From assembly GCA_040905045.1 (NCBI GenBank), contig JBBDSH010000060.1, forward strand, positions 1 through 31,464: a DNA stretch of 31,464 bases, in the 5' to 3' direction. This document shows, one piece after another, positions 24,854 to 31,464 of the stretch; the stretch's first letter is position 1, and each line of letters starts with the position of its first letter. Below the pieces are notes generated by a model that made no database searches, was not told where the DNA came from, and saw only the letters and a program-made list of their open reading frames with translations. The DNA comes from JBBDSH01 sp040905045. Lineage in GTDB: Bacteria; Pseudomonadota; Gammaproteobacteria; Eutrophobiales; Eutrophobiaceae. A program made the translations under genes and the position numbers.

Positions 24854-24891
24854 AGAGGGCGGCAGTTACATTTCATCCATATTCGTTTTTC

Positions 24892-24926
24892 CATTCACTT
24901 TTTACTTTCGACTTTTCACATTCAAC
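24892..24926 (+). repeat. Degenerate heptamer-period repeat, array 4
   Basis: Five consecutive 7-bp units end in AC: CATTCAC, TTTTTAC, TTTCGAC, TTTTCAC and ATTCAAC. A faint opposing arm, AAAAGTGTAAAG, overlaps the repressor stop codon (24851-24853). It is weaker than arrays 1-3 but has the same period and placement. Confidence 0.55.
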
Positions 24927-25107
24927 TTCAGTAGCTGTACCCGCGCGCCTTGCCGGCCACCCTTGTATCAATAGCCCGTGCACGGCACGGGCGGCGGTTT
25001 CCCTGAAAATCTTCGACGGCGTGATGATTCCCGAATCCGGGCCAACCGCGGCCGGTACGGACTGATGTTTTCTGTAGCATTTATATGTAATCAGTAGTAC
25101 ACTCCAT

Positions 25108-25135
25108 CATAACTGTACTATGCATTACAGTTATG
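25108..25135. promoter_or_regulatory. Operator-like inverted repeat upstream of the TonB receptor
   Basis: CATAACTGTA-N8-TACAGTTATG is a perfect 10-bp inverted repeat. Its spacer overlaps a TACTAT that could be the -10. A TAGTACACT word lies just upstream (25095-25103). The layout matches the site at 31192-31217. Confidence 0.6.
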
Positions 25136-25164
25136 CCAGTCCAACTTGCTGAATGGGGGGAGTT

Positions 25165-27555
25165 ATGAATAAGCCAAGCAAGCTATTTCCTGCTGTCATT
25201 GCCCTGATTATCGGGCTATCACCAATCTCACAAATCGCCGCGCAATCGGTTCTGGAAGAGGTCATTGTCACCGCCCAGAAAAGAGAGGAATCCCTTCAGG
25301 ACGCCCCGGTTGCCGTAACCGCCTTCAGTGGCCGGGAACTGAGCCGGGCCGGCGTTCAGGACCCGGAAGGGCTGGCCAACAATGTCCCGAATTTCGATGT
25401 CACCGGTGAGCCGAACCGCGATGGGCTTATCATCACCATCCGCGGTGTCGCCGGCACGGACGTACGAAATGCCGCCGACCCGACCACGGCCTTCCATGTG
25501 GACGGAAGTTACGTGCCACGCATGTCCGGTGCCAATGCCTATTTCTTTGACGTGGACCGGGTCGAGGTTCTGCGCGGACCCCAGGGCACCCTGTACGGCC
25601 GCAACAGCACCTCCGGCGTGGTCAATGTCATCTCCAACAAACCCGTGATGGGCGAGTTCGACGCCACCGGCGAGGTCACCCTCGGCAACTACAGCCTGTT
25701 CGGTTTCCAGGGTGCCGTCAATATTCCCCTGACAGAGACACTGGCAACCCGCATGGCAGTCATGCGGCATGACCGTGACGGGTACAGGGAAAACCGCTTT
25801 TACAACAACGAACCCATGCGTGACGGCGACGATGCCGACGAACTGGCGGGCCGATTCCACCTGATGTGGGAGCCGACGGATAACACATCGGTATTATTTA
25901 CGGCGGAACATTATTCCCGCGACGGGGTGGGACAGGTACTGGTCAGCGTACCGGTAACGGACATCAATTCGCTTCCGGACACCACTGATCCCCTCGGAAC
26001 CCGCCTCATCAACGCCAATAATACCGATCCGTCCCTGCTGGCGCCGAATCCGGCCGATGCCTTCCCCCTGGGGACCGAGGGTAAACGGGACAACCACGAC
26101 AACAACTTCCGTCTGGAGATAACCCACAATTTTAATAATTTCGAGGCCTATTATCTGGGCGCTTTCCGGGACCATAACCGGGATTTCCTCAGTGATACCC
26201 GGGGTGTCGGTGTTGCCTTACCAACCACCAGCCCCGCGGTCGCCTCGGGCGTCATACCATCGGACGATTTCATCCGGGAAAGCACCACATCGGATACATG
26301 GACCCACGAGTTGCGGTTTACCTCCACTCACGATGGGCCGTTTCAATGGATTCTGGGCGGCTTCTACCTGGAGGAGGAAATCTACGCCGATTTCGACCTG
26401 CAGTTGACCCGCGATCCGGCGCTGAATGCCGCCTTCTCGCCGCCGTTCCTGCCCAACGGCAGTGATCGCATCAATGTCAGGCTGATATTCGAGGATCAGA
26501 CCGCGGAATCCATCGCCGGCTATTTCAACGGTTCCTATGACTTCAACGAAAGCTTTACCCTGAACGCCGGTGTTCGTTATACCTACGATGAGAAGGATTC
26601 GGGCCGTGCCTTCGGCGACCCGGACGGCAGCCGCTTTATACTGGGCCTGCGACCGCCCGGCGGTGATTTCATTCAACTGTTCAACGCGCCCCAGGTGGTG
26701 AACGAGTCCTGGGACGAGGTGACCTGGAAAGCCGGCCTGGATTGGCACATCAATGACGACACCCTTGCCTATGCCACCGTGGGAACGGGTTACAAGGCCG
26801 GCGGCTACAACCGCGGAAGCCAGGGATTGACAGCCGACGGCTCCCTGGCCACCTATGACCCGGAGACCATCCTCGCCTACGAGGCGGGCCTGAAGATGGA
26901 TTTTCTGAACGGCCGTGGACGACTGAACCTGGCCGCCTTCTACTACGATTACGAGGATCTGCAGCAGGCCGCTATCCGTACCGCCCAGGATGGCACCAGA
27001 GTCAATACCACCTTCAACGCCACCGACGCAGAGATATATGGCTTCGAAGCTGAGGGGACGCTGCTCGTAGGTGATACGGGTTCGATAAACTTCTCCATGG
27101 GCTATCTTGATGCGGAAATCGGCAGTCTGGTTATCCCGGACGATCTGCAGAACGGCCTGCCGGTGGATGTGTCCGGCGCGGAAATGATCCACGCACCGGA
27201 ATTCAACGCCACCATCGGCATCATTCCCATGACCCTCCAGGCCTTCAACGGCATCATCACACCGCGCTTTCAGGTACATTACGAAACCGAATCCTGGTTT
27301 ACCCTGTTCAACCGGCCGCAGGAACAGAAGGACGACTTTACCCGTACGGATATTACCGTGACCTATGAACACAACAACAGCGGCTGGTACGGAGAGGCAT
27401 TCGTCTACAACCTGGAAGACGACGATGTGCTCAACGACAGCATCTGCGGGGAAATGATCTCTTCCGGCAGCCCGCTTGCGGACCCCCTGCTGGGCTGTAC
27501 TTCCAGCTTCTCGGCTCCGCGTACCTTCGGTTTCCGTATCGGCTTCCGTAACTGA
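25165..27555 (+). CDS. TonB-dependent outer-membrane receptor
   Basis: A 796-residue TonB-dependent receptor for energised uptake across the outer membrane. A signal peptide ends near IAAQ (residues about 24-27), followed by a TonB-box-like EEVIVTAQK. The plug domain has LEEV...VPNFDV and VEVLRGPQGTLYGRNSTSGVVN. The beta-barrel includes YKAGGYNRG and ends in aromatic-rich strands with a C-terminal FRN rather than a final aromatic residue. The substrate cannot be told from sequence; there is no TonB, siderophore or transport gene nearby. The ATG at 25165 is preferred because the ATG at 25153 overlaps the GGGGGGAG ribosome-binding site. Confidence 0.92.
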   Translation: MNKPSKLFPAVIALIIGLSPISQIAAQSVLEEVIVTAQKREESLQDAPVAVTAFSGRELSRAGVQDPEGLANNVPNFDVTGEPNRDGLIITIRGVAGTDVRNAADPTTAFHVDGSYVPRMSGANAYFFDVDRVEVLRGPQGTLYGRNSTSGVVNVISNKPVMGEFDATGEVTLGNYSLFGFQGAVNIPLTETLATRMAVMRHDRDGYRENRFYNNEPMRDGDDADELAGRFHLMWEPTDNTSVLFTAEHYSRDGVGQVLVSVPVTDINSLPDTTDPLGTRLINANNTDPSLLAPNPADAFPLGTEGKRDNHDNNFRLEITHNFNNFEAYYLGAFRDHNRDFLSDTRGVGVALPTTSPAVASGVIPSDDFIRESTTSDTWTHELRFTSTHDGPFQWILGGFYLEEEIYADFDLQLTRDPALNAAFSPPFLPNGSDRINVRLIFEDQTAESIAGYFNGSYDFNESFTLNAGVRYTYDEKDSGRAFGDPDGSRFILGLRPPGGDFIQLFNAPQVVNESWDEVTWKAGLDWHINDDTLAYATVGTGYKAGGYNRGSQGLTADGSLATYDPETILAYEAGLKMDFLNGRGRLNLAAFYYDYEDLQQAAIRTAQDGTRVNTTFNATDAEIYGFEAEGTLLVGDTGSINFSMGYLDAEIGSLVIPDDLQNGLPVDVSGAEMIHAPEFNATIGIIPMTLQAFNGIITPRFQVHYETESWFTLFNRPQEQKDDFTRTDITVTYEHNNSGWYGEAFVYNLEDDDVLNDSICGEMISSGSPLADPLLGCTSSFSAPRTFGFRIGFRN

Positions 27556-27574
27556 CTGTTGTTGCCGAAGGAAC

Positions 27575-27606
27575 AAAAAAAGCCGGCCTTGCGGCCGGCT
27601 TTTTTA
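27575..27606. terminator. Bidirectional intrinsic terminator
   Basis: An 8-bp stem AGCCGGCC/GGCCGGCT (27581-27588 with 27593-27600) closes on TTGC. It has six A before it and five T after it, so it can stop both the TonB receptor transcript and the convergent VOC gene transcript. Confidence 0.93.
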
Positions 27607-27626
27607 TTGAATCGCGCGGATAGCTG

Positions 27627-28250
27627 TCAACTCGAGTCCCTGTTGCCCTTGTCCACGAAATCGTGGCTTTCCCGGAATTGCGTTTTGTATTCTTCCAGTT
27701 TTTCGCCGAGGACTTCCCTGGCTTTTTCGGTCGGATTCGGATCCTCGAGAAACGGCTTGTCTTCCGTGTAATCCATAGTCGATACCGAGTATTCCAGGTA
27801 GATGCCGTTGGGATCGCGGAAGTAGATGGACTTGCAGAAAAAGTGATCGATGACCTTGGTCACCTGGACGCCGTTTCGCTCCAGTTTTTCCTTCAATGCA
27901 TACAGTTCCTCCTCGGAACCGATCTGCAGGGAGACGTGGTGCATGACGCCCAGGTCCGGGTCCATGTCACCGAAAGTCTCGTTCCAGGAAAAGAAGGCAA
28001 GGCTGGCGCCGTTGCCGCAGTCGAAGAAATAATGCCGGGTGCCGCCCACGTCGCCGCGAACGGGGATCTCCCCGGCGAAGGGATCCGGTTCCGGCAGAGC
28101 CAGGGTCACCACCAGCGGCATGTCCAGCAGGCCGTTGTAGAATGCGATGGTGGCGTCCATGTCCCTGGTGAGATAGGCCGCGTGATGCAGCCCCCGCGTT
28201 TTGACCCGGAACTCCGTTGCCGGGTTTTTTTCAGGTGCGACCGTGCTCAT
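27627..28250 (-). CDS. VOC-family extradiol-dioxygenase-like protein
   Basis: A 207-residue vicinal-oxygen-chelate protein with the two beta-alpha-beta-beta-beta modules of a small glyoxalase/type I extradiol dioxygenase. Likely metal ligands are H22 or H23 (GLHHAAYLT), H104 or H105 (VMHHVSLQI) and E153 (YLEYSV), giving a two-His one-carboxylate set. A charged helical tail of about 45 residues extends past the domain. The substrate is unknown; a catechol-like or lactoylglutathione-like compound would fit the fold. It lies 39 bp after the CDGSH gene on the same strand and ends at the shared terminator. Confidence 0.82.
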   Translation of the reverse strand: MSTVAPEKNPATEFRVKTRGLHHAAYLTRDMDATIAFYNGLLDMPLVVTLALPEPDPFAGEIPVRGDVGGTRHYFFDCGNGASLAFFSWNETFGDMDPDLGVMHHVSLQIGSEEELYALKEKLERNGVQVTKVIDHFFCKSIYFRDPNGIYLEYSVSTMDYTEDKPFLEDPNPTEKAREVLGEKLEEYKTQFRESHDFVDKGNRDSS

Positions 28251-28289
28251 GGTTTCCTCCGTTCGATGTTTATCGGGTTTCCTGCAATG

Positions 28290-28535
28290 TCAGGCCTGAT
28301 GCGAACCGTCGCAGTAAGGCGGATTGCCGGTCTTCTTGCACATGCATAGATAGGCCGTGCCGGTTTTCTCGGCGACGAAACCCTTCGGAACGATGGGCGT
28401 ACCGGTATGAGAACCGTCACAAAAGGGTTGATTCGCGGACCGGCCACAGGCGCACCAGTAATACTCCTTGCCCGCCTCCACTTCGATCGCCACGGGCGCA
28501 TCTCCCGCGCTCACAGGTTGTTGCGTTTCACTCAT
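28290..28535 (-). CDS. Small dual-CDGSH iron-sulfur protein
   Basis: An 81-residue protein with two CDGSH iron-sulfur motifs. The first has C28, C30, C39 and H43 (FCDGSH), the second C64, C66, C75 and H79 (YCDGSH). Each should hold a 2Fe-2S cluster through three Cys and one His. The protein is probably cytoplasmic and monomeric, with a redox or cluster-transfer role; the partner is unknown. GAGGAG 8 nt upstream of the ATG at 28535 fixes the start. It heads an operon with the VOC gene and is divergent from a LysR regulator, which may control it. Confidence 0.92.
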   Translation of the reverse strand: MSETQQPVSAGDAPVAIEVEAGKEYYWCACGRSANQPFCDGSHTGTPIVPKGFVAEKTGTAYLCMCKKTGNPPYCDGSHQA

Positions 28536-28653
28536 GATTTCTCCTCCTCGTCTGATTAACAAATTGCAACAACTGTCAGTGTAAATCCGCTCGATTAGGT
28601 TGATAATAGATAATATAATTGATGATTTATCCCGTAAAATGGGACAATCAATC
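28536..28653. promoter_or_regulatory. Divergent promoter region, CDGSH operon and LysR gene
   Basis: This is a short AT-rich spacer between the two transcripts with repeated TTGAT and GATAAT words (28599-28630). It is the likely binding site of the LysR protein, but I cannot define a single T-N11-A box with confidence. Confidence 0.45.
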
Positions 28654-29547
28654 ATGGACCGACTGAAAATGATGCACGTCTTTACCGAGGTGGCGCGCCA
28701 GGGCGGCTTTTCCGCCGCGGCGCGGCGCCTGCATCTTTCCACCACCGCGGTAAGCCGACATGTCATGGAACTGGAGGACTGGCTGGGTGTGGAGCTGTTT
28801 CACCGGACTACGCGCCACATCCGCCTGACCGAGATCGGCCACGCCTATTTCGATCACTGCCTGCGCATCCTTGACGATGTTAAAAGCCTGGAGACGAAGT
28901 CCAGGCAAGCCAGTGAAAACCCGCGCGGGCGCATCCACGTCACCGCTCCCGTGTTCATGGGACGGCGTTTCCTCGGTCCGCTGCTGCCGAAGTTCCTGGA
29001 AATCTTTCCCGGTATCGAATTGAACCTGCAGCTGATGGATCGCTACGTTAATCTGGTTGACGAGGGCTTCGACGCGGCCATCCGTATCGCCCGCTCCACG
29101 GATGCCAGTCTCGTTGCCCGCAAGCTGGGCCAGATGCGCATGGTGCTGGTGGCATGCCCCGGCTACCTGGAAAAACACGGCACACCGGCCACCGTCGCGG
29201 AACTGCGGGCGCACAACTGCATCATCGACAGTGTCGCCGAATACCGGGAACGCTGGCCGCTGCTGGATAACGGCCGGCCCGTGCGCATGAGTGTGCCGGG
29301 CAATCTGAACGTCAACAATGGTGAACTGATCCGGGAAATGACCCTGGCCGGTCTCGGCATCGCCCTGTTGCCGGATTTTTTCGTCGTTCAGGATCTTCGC
29401 GCAGGCAAGCTGATACCCGTCCTGGAAAATGCCGTCAACCGCACCGCGACCATTTCCGTGGTCTACCCGCATGGCCGCTATCTCTCCGGCAGCGTCCATG
29501 CCTTCGTGGATTTCCTTCTGGAAAACGCGAGTATCTTCCGGAACTGA
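28654..29547 (+). CDS. LysR-family regulator (CrgA-like)
   Basis: A 297-residue LysR-type regulator. The N-terminal winged helix-turn-helix covers about residues 1-60 (GGFSAAARRLHLSTTAVSRHV). The periplasmic-binding-protein-like effector domain spans about 88-290. The subfamily resembles CrgA-type regulators, with the DAAIRIARSTDASLVARKLG stretch. I took the ATG at 28654 (MDRLKMMHVF), which aligns with usual LysR N-termini; in-frame starts at 28600 and 28639 would add 18 or 5 residues. It is divergent from the CDGSH-VOC pair, the classical arrangement for a regulator and its target. Confidence 0.9.
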   Translation: MDRLKMMHVFTEVARQGGFSAAARRLHLSTTAVSRHVMELEDWLGVELFHRTTRHIRLTEIGHAYFDHCLRILDDVKSLETKSRQASENPRGRIHVTAPVFMGRRFLGPLLPKFLEIFPGIELNLQLMDRYVNLVDEGFDAAIRIARSTDASLVARKLGQMRMVLVACPGYLEKHGTPATVAELRAHNCIIDSVAEYRERWPLLDNGRPVRMSVPGNLNVNNGELIREMTLAGLGIALLPDFFVVQDLRAGKLIPVLENAVNRTATISVVYPHGRYLSGSVHAFVDFLLENASIFRN

Positions 29548-29554
29548 AATATAG

Positions 29555-29706
29555 GGTTCTTCGGCAAGATATGTGGGTCCCTGGAAAGGTAATGGTGGAT
29601 CTCGCCAAGCCTGCCCCGGACTTGTTCCGGGGATCGCCAAGTACGCAAAGGATTCATGGATTTTTACCTCTTTGCGAACTTGGCGCACTTTGCGAGATTC
29701 TTTTGA
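29555..29706 (+). repeat. Dispersed ~130-bp repeat, copy B
   Basis: This is the second copy of the repeat at 21176-21304, beginning 8 bp after the LysR stop. It is interrupted by a 23-bp palindrome at 29610-29632 placed between CTCGCCAAG and ATCGCCAAG, which are adjacent in copy A. Confidence 0.85.
29610..29632 (+). repeat. 23-bp CCCCGGA/TCCGGGG palindrome inserted in copy B
   Basis: The arms CCCCGGA and TCCGGGG flank CTTGT. Comparison with copy A shows the exact insertion boundaries. No target-site duplication is visible. Confidence 0.85.
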
Positions 29707-29823
29707 TGAGCCAAATATAATTAGCCCGCATACTGCTTGAGGGATCACGGATAAAACATTGAATCATCCGAGAGAACATTCGAAAGAACCCGACTGCTTC
29801 GATCGCCGGAGTGGTTGCGTCAT

Positions 29824-30582
29824 TCAGGAATCGAGCCGGCCCTTCTCCTCATATTGCTTGTCCGCGACCTGATGCCGCCGCAGCAGTATCGGCACGGCCT
29901 TGGCGAAATCCCACAACGCGACAAAACCTCCCGTCCACATGGTCCGCAATGAATTCAATGTATCGCGCTCCCGCCACAGTTTCAGCATATCGGCATTTTC
30001 CTCGGTATGAACATGCTCGCGATCCGTGAGAGCCTCGCGGATACCGTCGATAGTGGCCCAGTTACAGCGGTAGTGGACGATACCTTCCGGATTGATGATA
30101 TAGACGATGTTGGGCATCACGCCGTAGGTCTTGTGCATGTCACCCTCAAGGGTATCGATAAGAATCTTTCTGAACTCGTCATAGCGGGGCTTCAGTATGG
30201 CTGCGGCCTTTTTCTTGTCATCGAAAGACTTGTGCTGACTCAGTCTTTCCCCGGGATGCGCTTCCCGCACATATACCACCAGAAATTCCACCTCGGGAAA
30301 TTCTTCTACCAGGTCCCTCATACCGGGAATATTCTTGGTATACATGGAACAGGTGGCCGATGCGGTTTCCAGCACCACCCATTTGCCGCGGAAGTCCGAC
30401 AATTTGACCGGCTTGTTCTCCATGTCGTACAGGGTAACGTCGACGGCCGGCTCACCGGCCCTGGGGCCTGAAAAGGACGTATAATCGTAGTGCTTCGGGC
30501 TGAAGCGCGGCCGCAGGTATGGGGCTTCCCCGCTGTGGCCTTTCGGACTGTCGTTGTTGCTTTGTGTCGTATTGGATGTCAT
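29824..30582 (-). CDS. Deiodinase-like redoxin
   Basis: A 252-residue thioredoxin-fold protein. The core ETASATCSMYTK (C78) followed by EFLVVYVREAHPGE is the pattern of the iodothyronine-deiodinase/peroxiredoxin-like family; animal deiodinases have selenocysteine where C78 is. No second cysteine is positioned as a CxxC partner. The C-terminus has a hydrophobic stretch, TGGFVALWDFAKAVPILL, that may touch the membrane. Bacterial members have no established substrate, so reductive dehalogenation is only one possibility and a peroxidase role is another. GGAGG 8 nt upstream supports the start. It follows the AhpD-like gene after 23 bp, so the two form an operon. Confidence 0.8.
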   Translation of the reverse strand: MTSNTTQSNNDSPKGHSGEAPYLRPRFSPKHYDYTSFSGPRAGEPAVDVTLYDMENKPVKLSDFRGKWVVLETASATCSMYTKNIPGMRDLVEEFPEVEFLVVYVREAHPGERLSQHKSFDDKKKAAAILKPRYDEFRKILIDTLEGDMHKTYGVMPNIVYIINPEGIVHYRCNWATIDGIREALTDREHVHTEENADMLKLWRERDTLNSLRTMWTGGFVALWDFAKAVPILLRRHQVADKQYEEKGRLDS

Positions 30583-30605
30583 TTCAGTACCCTCCGTCTG
30601 TGTCT

Positions 30606-31172
30606 TTACTCTTTCGCGACCCCGGACTGACGGGCGAAATCGCGGTATGTTTCCTTGCTGTCACGGGTTTTCTCCAGCCACTTGCGCAACTGCTCATTTT
30701 CCTTTTCATCACGCGGGACGATTCCCGTCCCCTCGATAATGCGGTTCATGAAATTGAACAGGGCGCAGACCACCACCGCATCGAACAGGGCCTGCTCATC
30801 CCAGCCGGCGTCGTAAACCGCCTGCGCGTCTTCATCCGTCACACTGTGCGGATCCTCGGTAAGCTTTTTCACGTAATTCAGTATGGGCTGCATCTTCTCG
30901 TCCACGGCCGCCGTATCCTCGAAGATTTTGTCGAACACGGCGCTGTCTATCCCCTGGACTTCAGCCATAGTTCGGTGGGCTCCCAGGCAGAAATCGCATT
31001 TGTTCAGACCGGAGACGTAGGCGGCAATGAGTTCGCGCCGGGCCACGCTCAACGGGGAATCACCGCGCAGCTTGATATCGTGGAATTCACACAACTCCCA
31101 CATGCCCTCGGGGAAGCGCTTGAATACGTGGTGAAGCTGGGGATTGTCCGGCAAGGATGGCATTCGCCCCAT
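30606..31172 (-). CDS. AhpD-like peroxidase-related protein (CMD family)
   Basis: A 188-residue carboxymuconolactone-decarboxylase/AhpD-fold protein of the peroxidase-related type. The active-site motif is intact: E47 in RRELIAAY, then C59-D-F-C62 and H66 (KCDFCLGAH). AhpD-type proteins pass electrons to a peroxiredoxin through this CxxC. The next gene in the operon encodes a peroxiredoxin-like deiodinase-family protein, so the pair may work as reductant and reductase; that is inference. AGAGG 9 nt upstream supports the start at 31172; 31163 is an alternative. Confidence 0.85.
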   Translation of the reverse strand: MGRMPSLPDNPQLHHVFKRFPEGMWELCEFHDIKLRGDSPLSVARRELIAAYVSGLNKCDFCLGAHRTMAEVQGIDSAVFDKIFEDTAAVDEKMQPILNYVKKLTEDPHSVTDEDAQAVYDAGWDEQALFDAVVVCALFNFMNRIIEGTGIVPRDEKENEQLRKWLEKTRDSKETYRDFARQSGVAKE

Positions 31173-31191
31173 GGTTTTGAACCTCTATGAT

Positions 31192-31222
31192 TAAAGTGTA
31201 ATTATTAGTACACTTTAGTGTA
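31192..31222. promoter_or_regulatory. Operator-like repeats upstream of the AhpD-like operon
   Basis: TAAAGTGTA-N8-TACACTTTA (31192-31217) is a perfect inverted repeat. A third half-site adjoins it, making TACACTTTAGTGTA (31209-31222) a second palindrome. On the minus strand the 8-bp spacer contains TAATAAT, a possible -10. The site ends 19 bp from the start codon, so binding should block transcription. Confidence 0.65.
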
Positions 31223-31464
31223 GCAGTATTTTGGCCGTCTGCCTACTGCCGGTGGGAGGCAGGCTGGAGAAGCTATAATTCGGGCACGGATCCGGCCCGT
31301 TCAGGCCGTTTACGTGGACACGGGCAGCGGCCGGGGAAGGAATCGGGCACCCTTGAGTGGAACCGGCGCACCACCGCCTGTTCAAATAATTATTAAGAGG
31401 GTTATAAGTATCCCGACATTCCTCTGTGGGACACGCTGTGAATACGTCCCGGTACGCTCGACGG
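31223..31464. other. Intergenic right edge
   Basis: No coding region is visible. A TATAAT at 31274-31279 on the plus strand lacks a -35. A small CTGCCT/AGGCAG hairpin lies near 31240-31262. The next gene is beyond the window. Confidence 0.4.

Larger units (their letters stand above)
24854..25164. other. Intergenic region before the TonB receptor
   Basis: This 311-bp gap holds heptamer array 4, a CCCGTGC/GCACGGG palindrome at 24977-24993, and a perfect inverted repeat near the TonB receptor promoter. GGGGGGAG at 25155-25162 is the ribosome-binding site. No small gene is supported. Confidence 0.55.

Noticed and set aside
22959..25152. Complete prophage around the CI/Cro-like switch
   Set aside because: No integrase, replication, packaging, structural or lysis genes are present; flanking genes are aldolase-linked and a TonB receptor.

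Overview
The window looks like chromosomal DNA of a GC-rich gammaproteobacterium. The clues are an MSHA-type pilus assembly locus, an SAH riboswitch in front of ahcY, a tkt-gap-pgk-pyk-fba carbon block with a class I aldolase, and several classes of small palindromic intergenic repeat. A Chromatiales-like or sulfur-oxidiser-like host is plausible from the carbon block, but no gene here proves it. No rRNA, tRNA, CRISPR array or complete insertion sequence was seen.

Layout. (1) 182-11828, minus strand: a compact run transcribed right to left. It holds an enhancer-binding response regulator, then MshM, MshL, MshN, MshE, MshG, a PilM/PilN-like fusion and a PilO/MshJ-like protein. It encodes the assembly machine only; no pilin genes are in the window. 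(2) 12415-13929, minus strand: ahcY with an upstream SAH riboswitch and a strong downstream terminator. (3) 14153-22839, plus strand: a thioredoxin-fold protein, then transketolase, GAPDH, PGK, pyruvate kinase, class I fructose-bisphosphate aldolase and a small unknown gene. The gaps carry REP-like and heptamer-period repeats. (4) 22959-24853: a lambda-like divergent switch. A YdaS/Cro-like gene is translationally coupled to a membrane diguanylate cyclase, and both face a CI/LexA-like repressor across three GATAC-N5-GTATC operators. (5) 25165-31222: an accessory redox and uptake region. It has a TonB-dependent receptor, a CDGSH plus VOC-dioxygenase pair divergent from a LysR regulator, and an AhpD-like plus deiodinase-like redoxin operon.

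The most interesting signal is region 4. A phage-type bistable switch appears to control a c-di-GMP synthase, with no other phage genes around it. The CI-like protein lacks the expected autocleavage serine. The pilus ATPase MshE in the same window carries the two-motif N-terminal domain known to bind c-di-GMP, so the switch could act on the pilus machine; that link is inference.

The second unusual signal is a family of inverted repeats built from 7-bp units placed directly at gene boundaries. Three stop codons lie inside the clear arrays, and pyk starts 4 bp after one. Because 7 is not a multiple of 3 and most units of one arm contain TAA or TGA, such an arm closes all three reading frames. 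Two copies of another, roughly 130-bp repeat differ by one 23-bp palindrome, which shows that a small palindrome can move within this genome.
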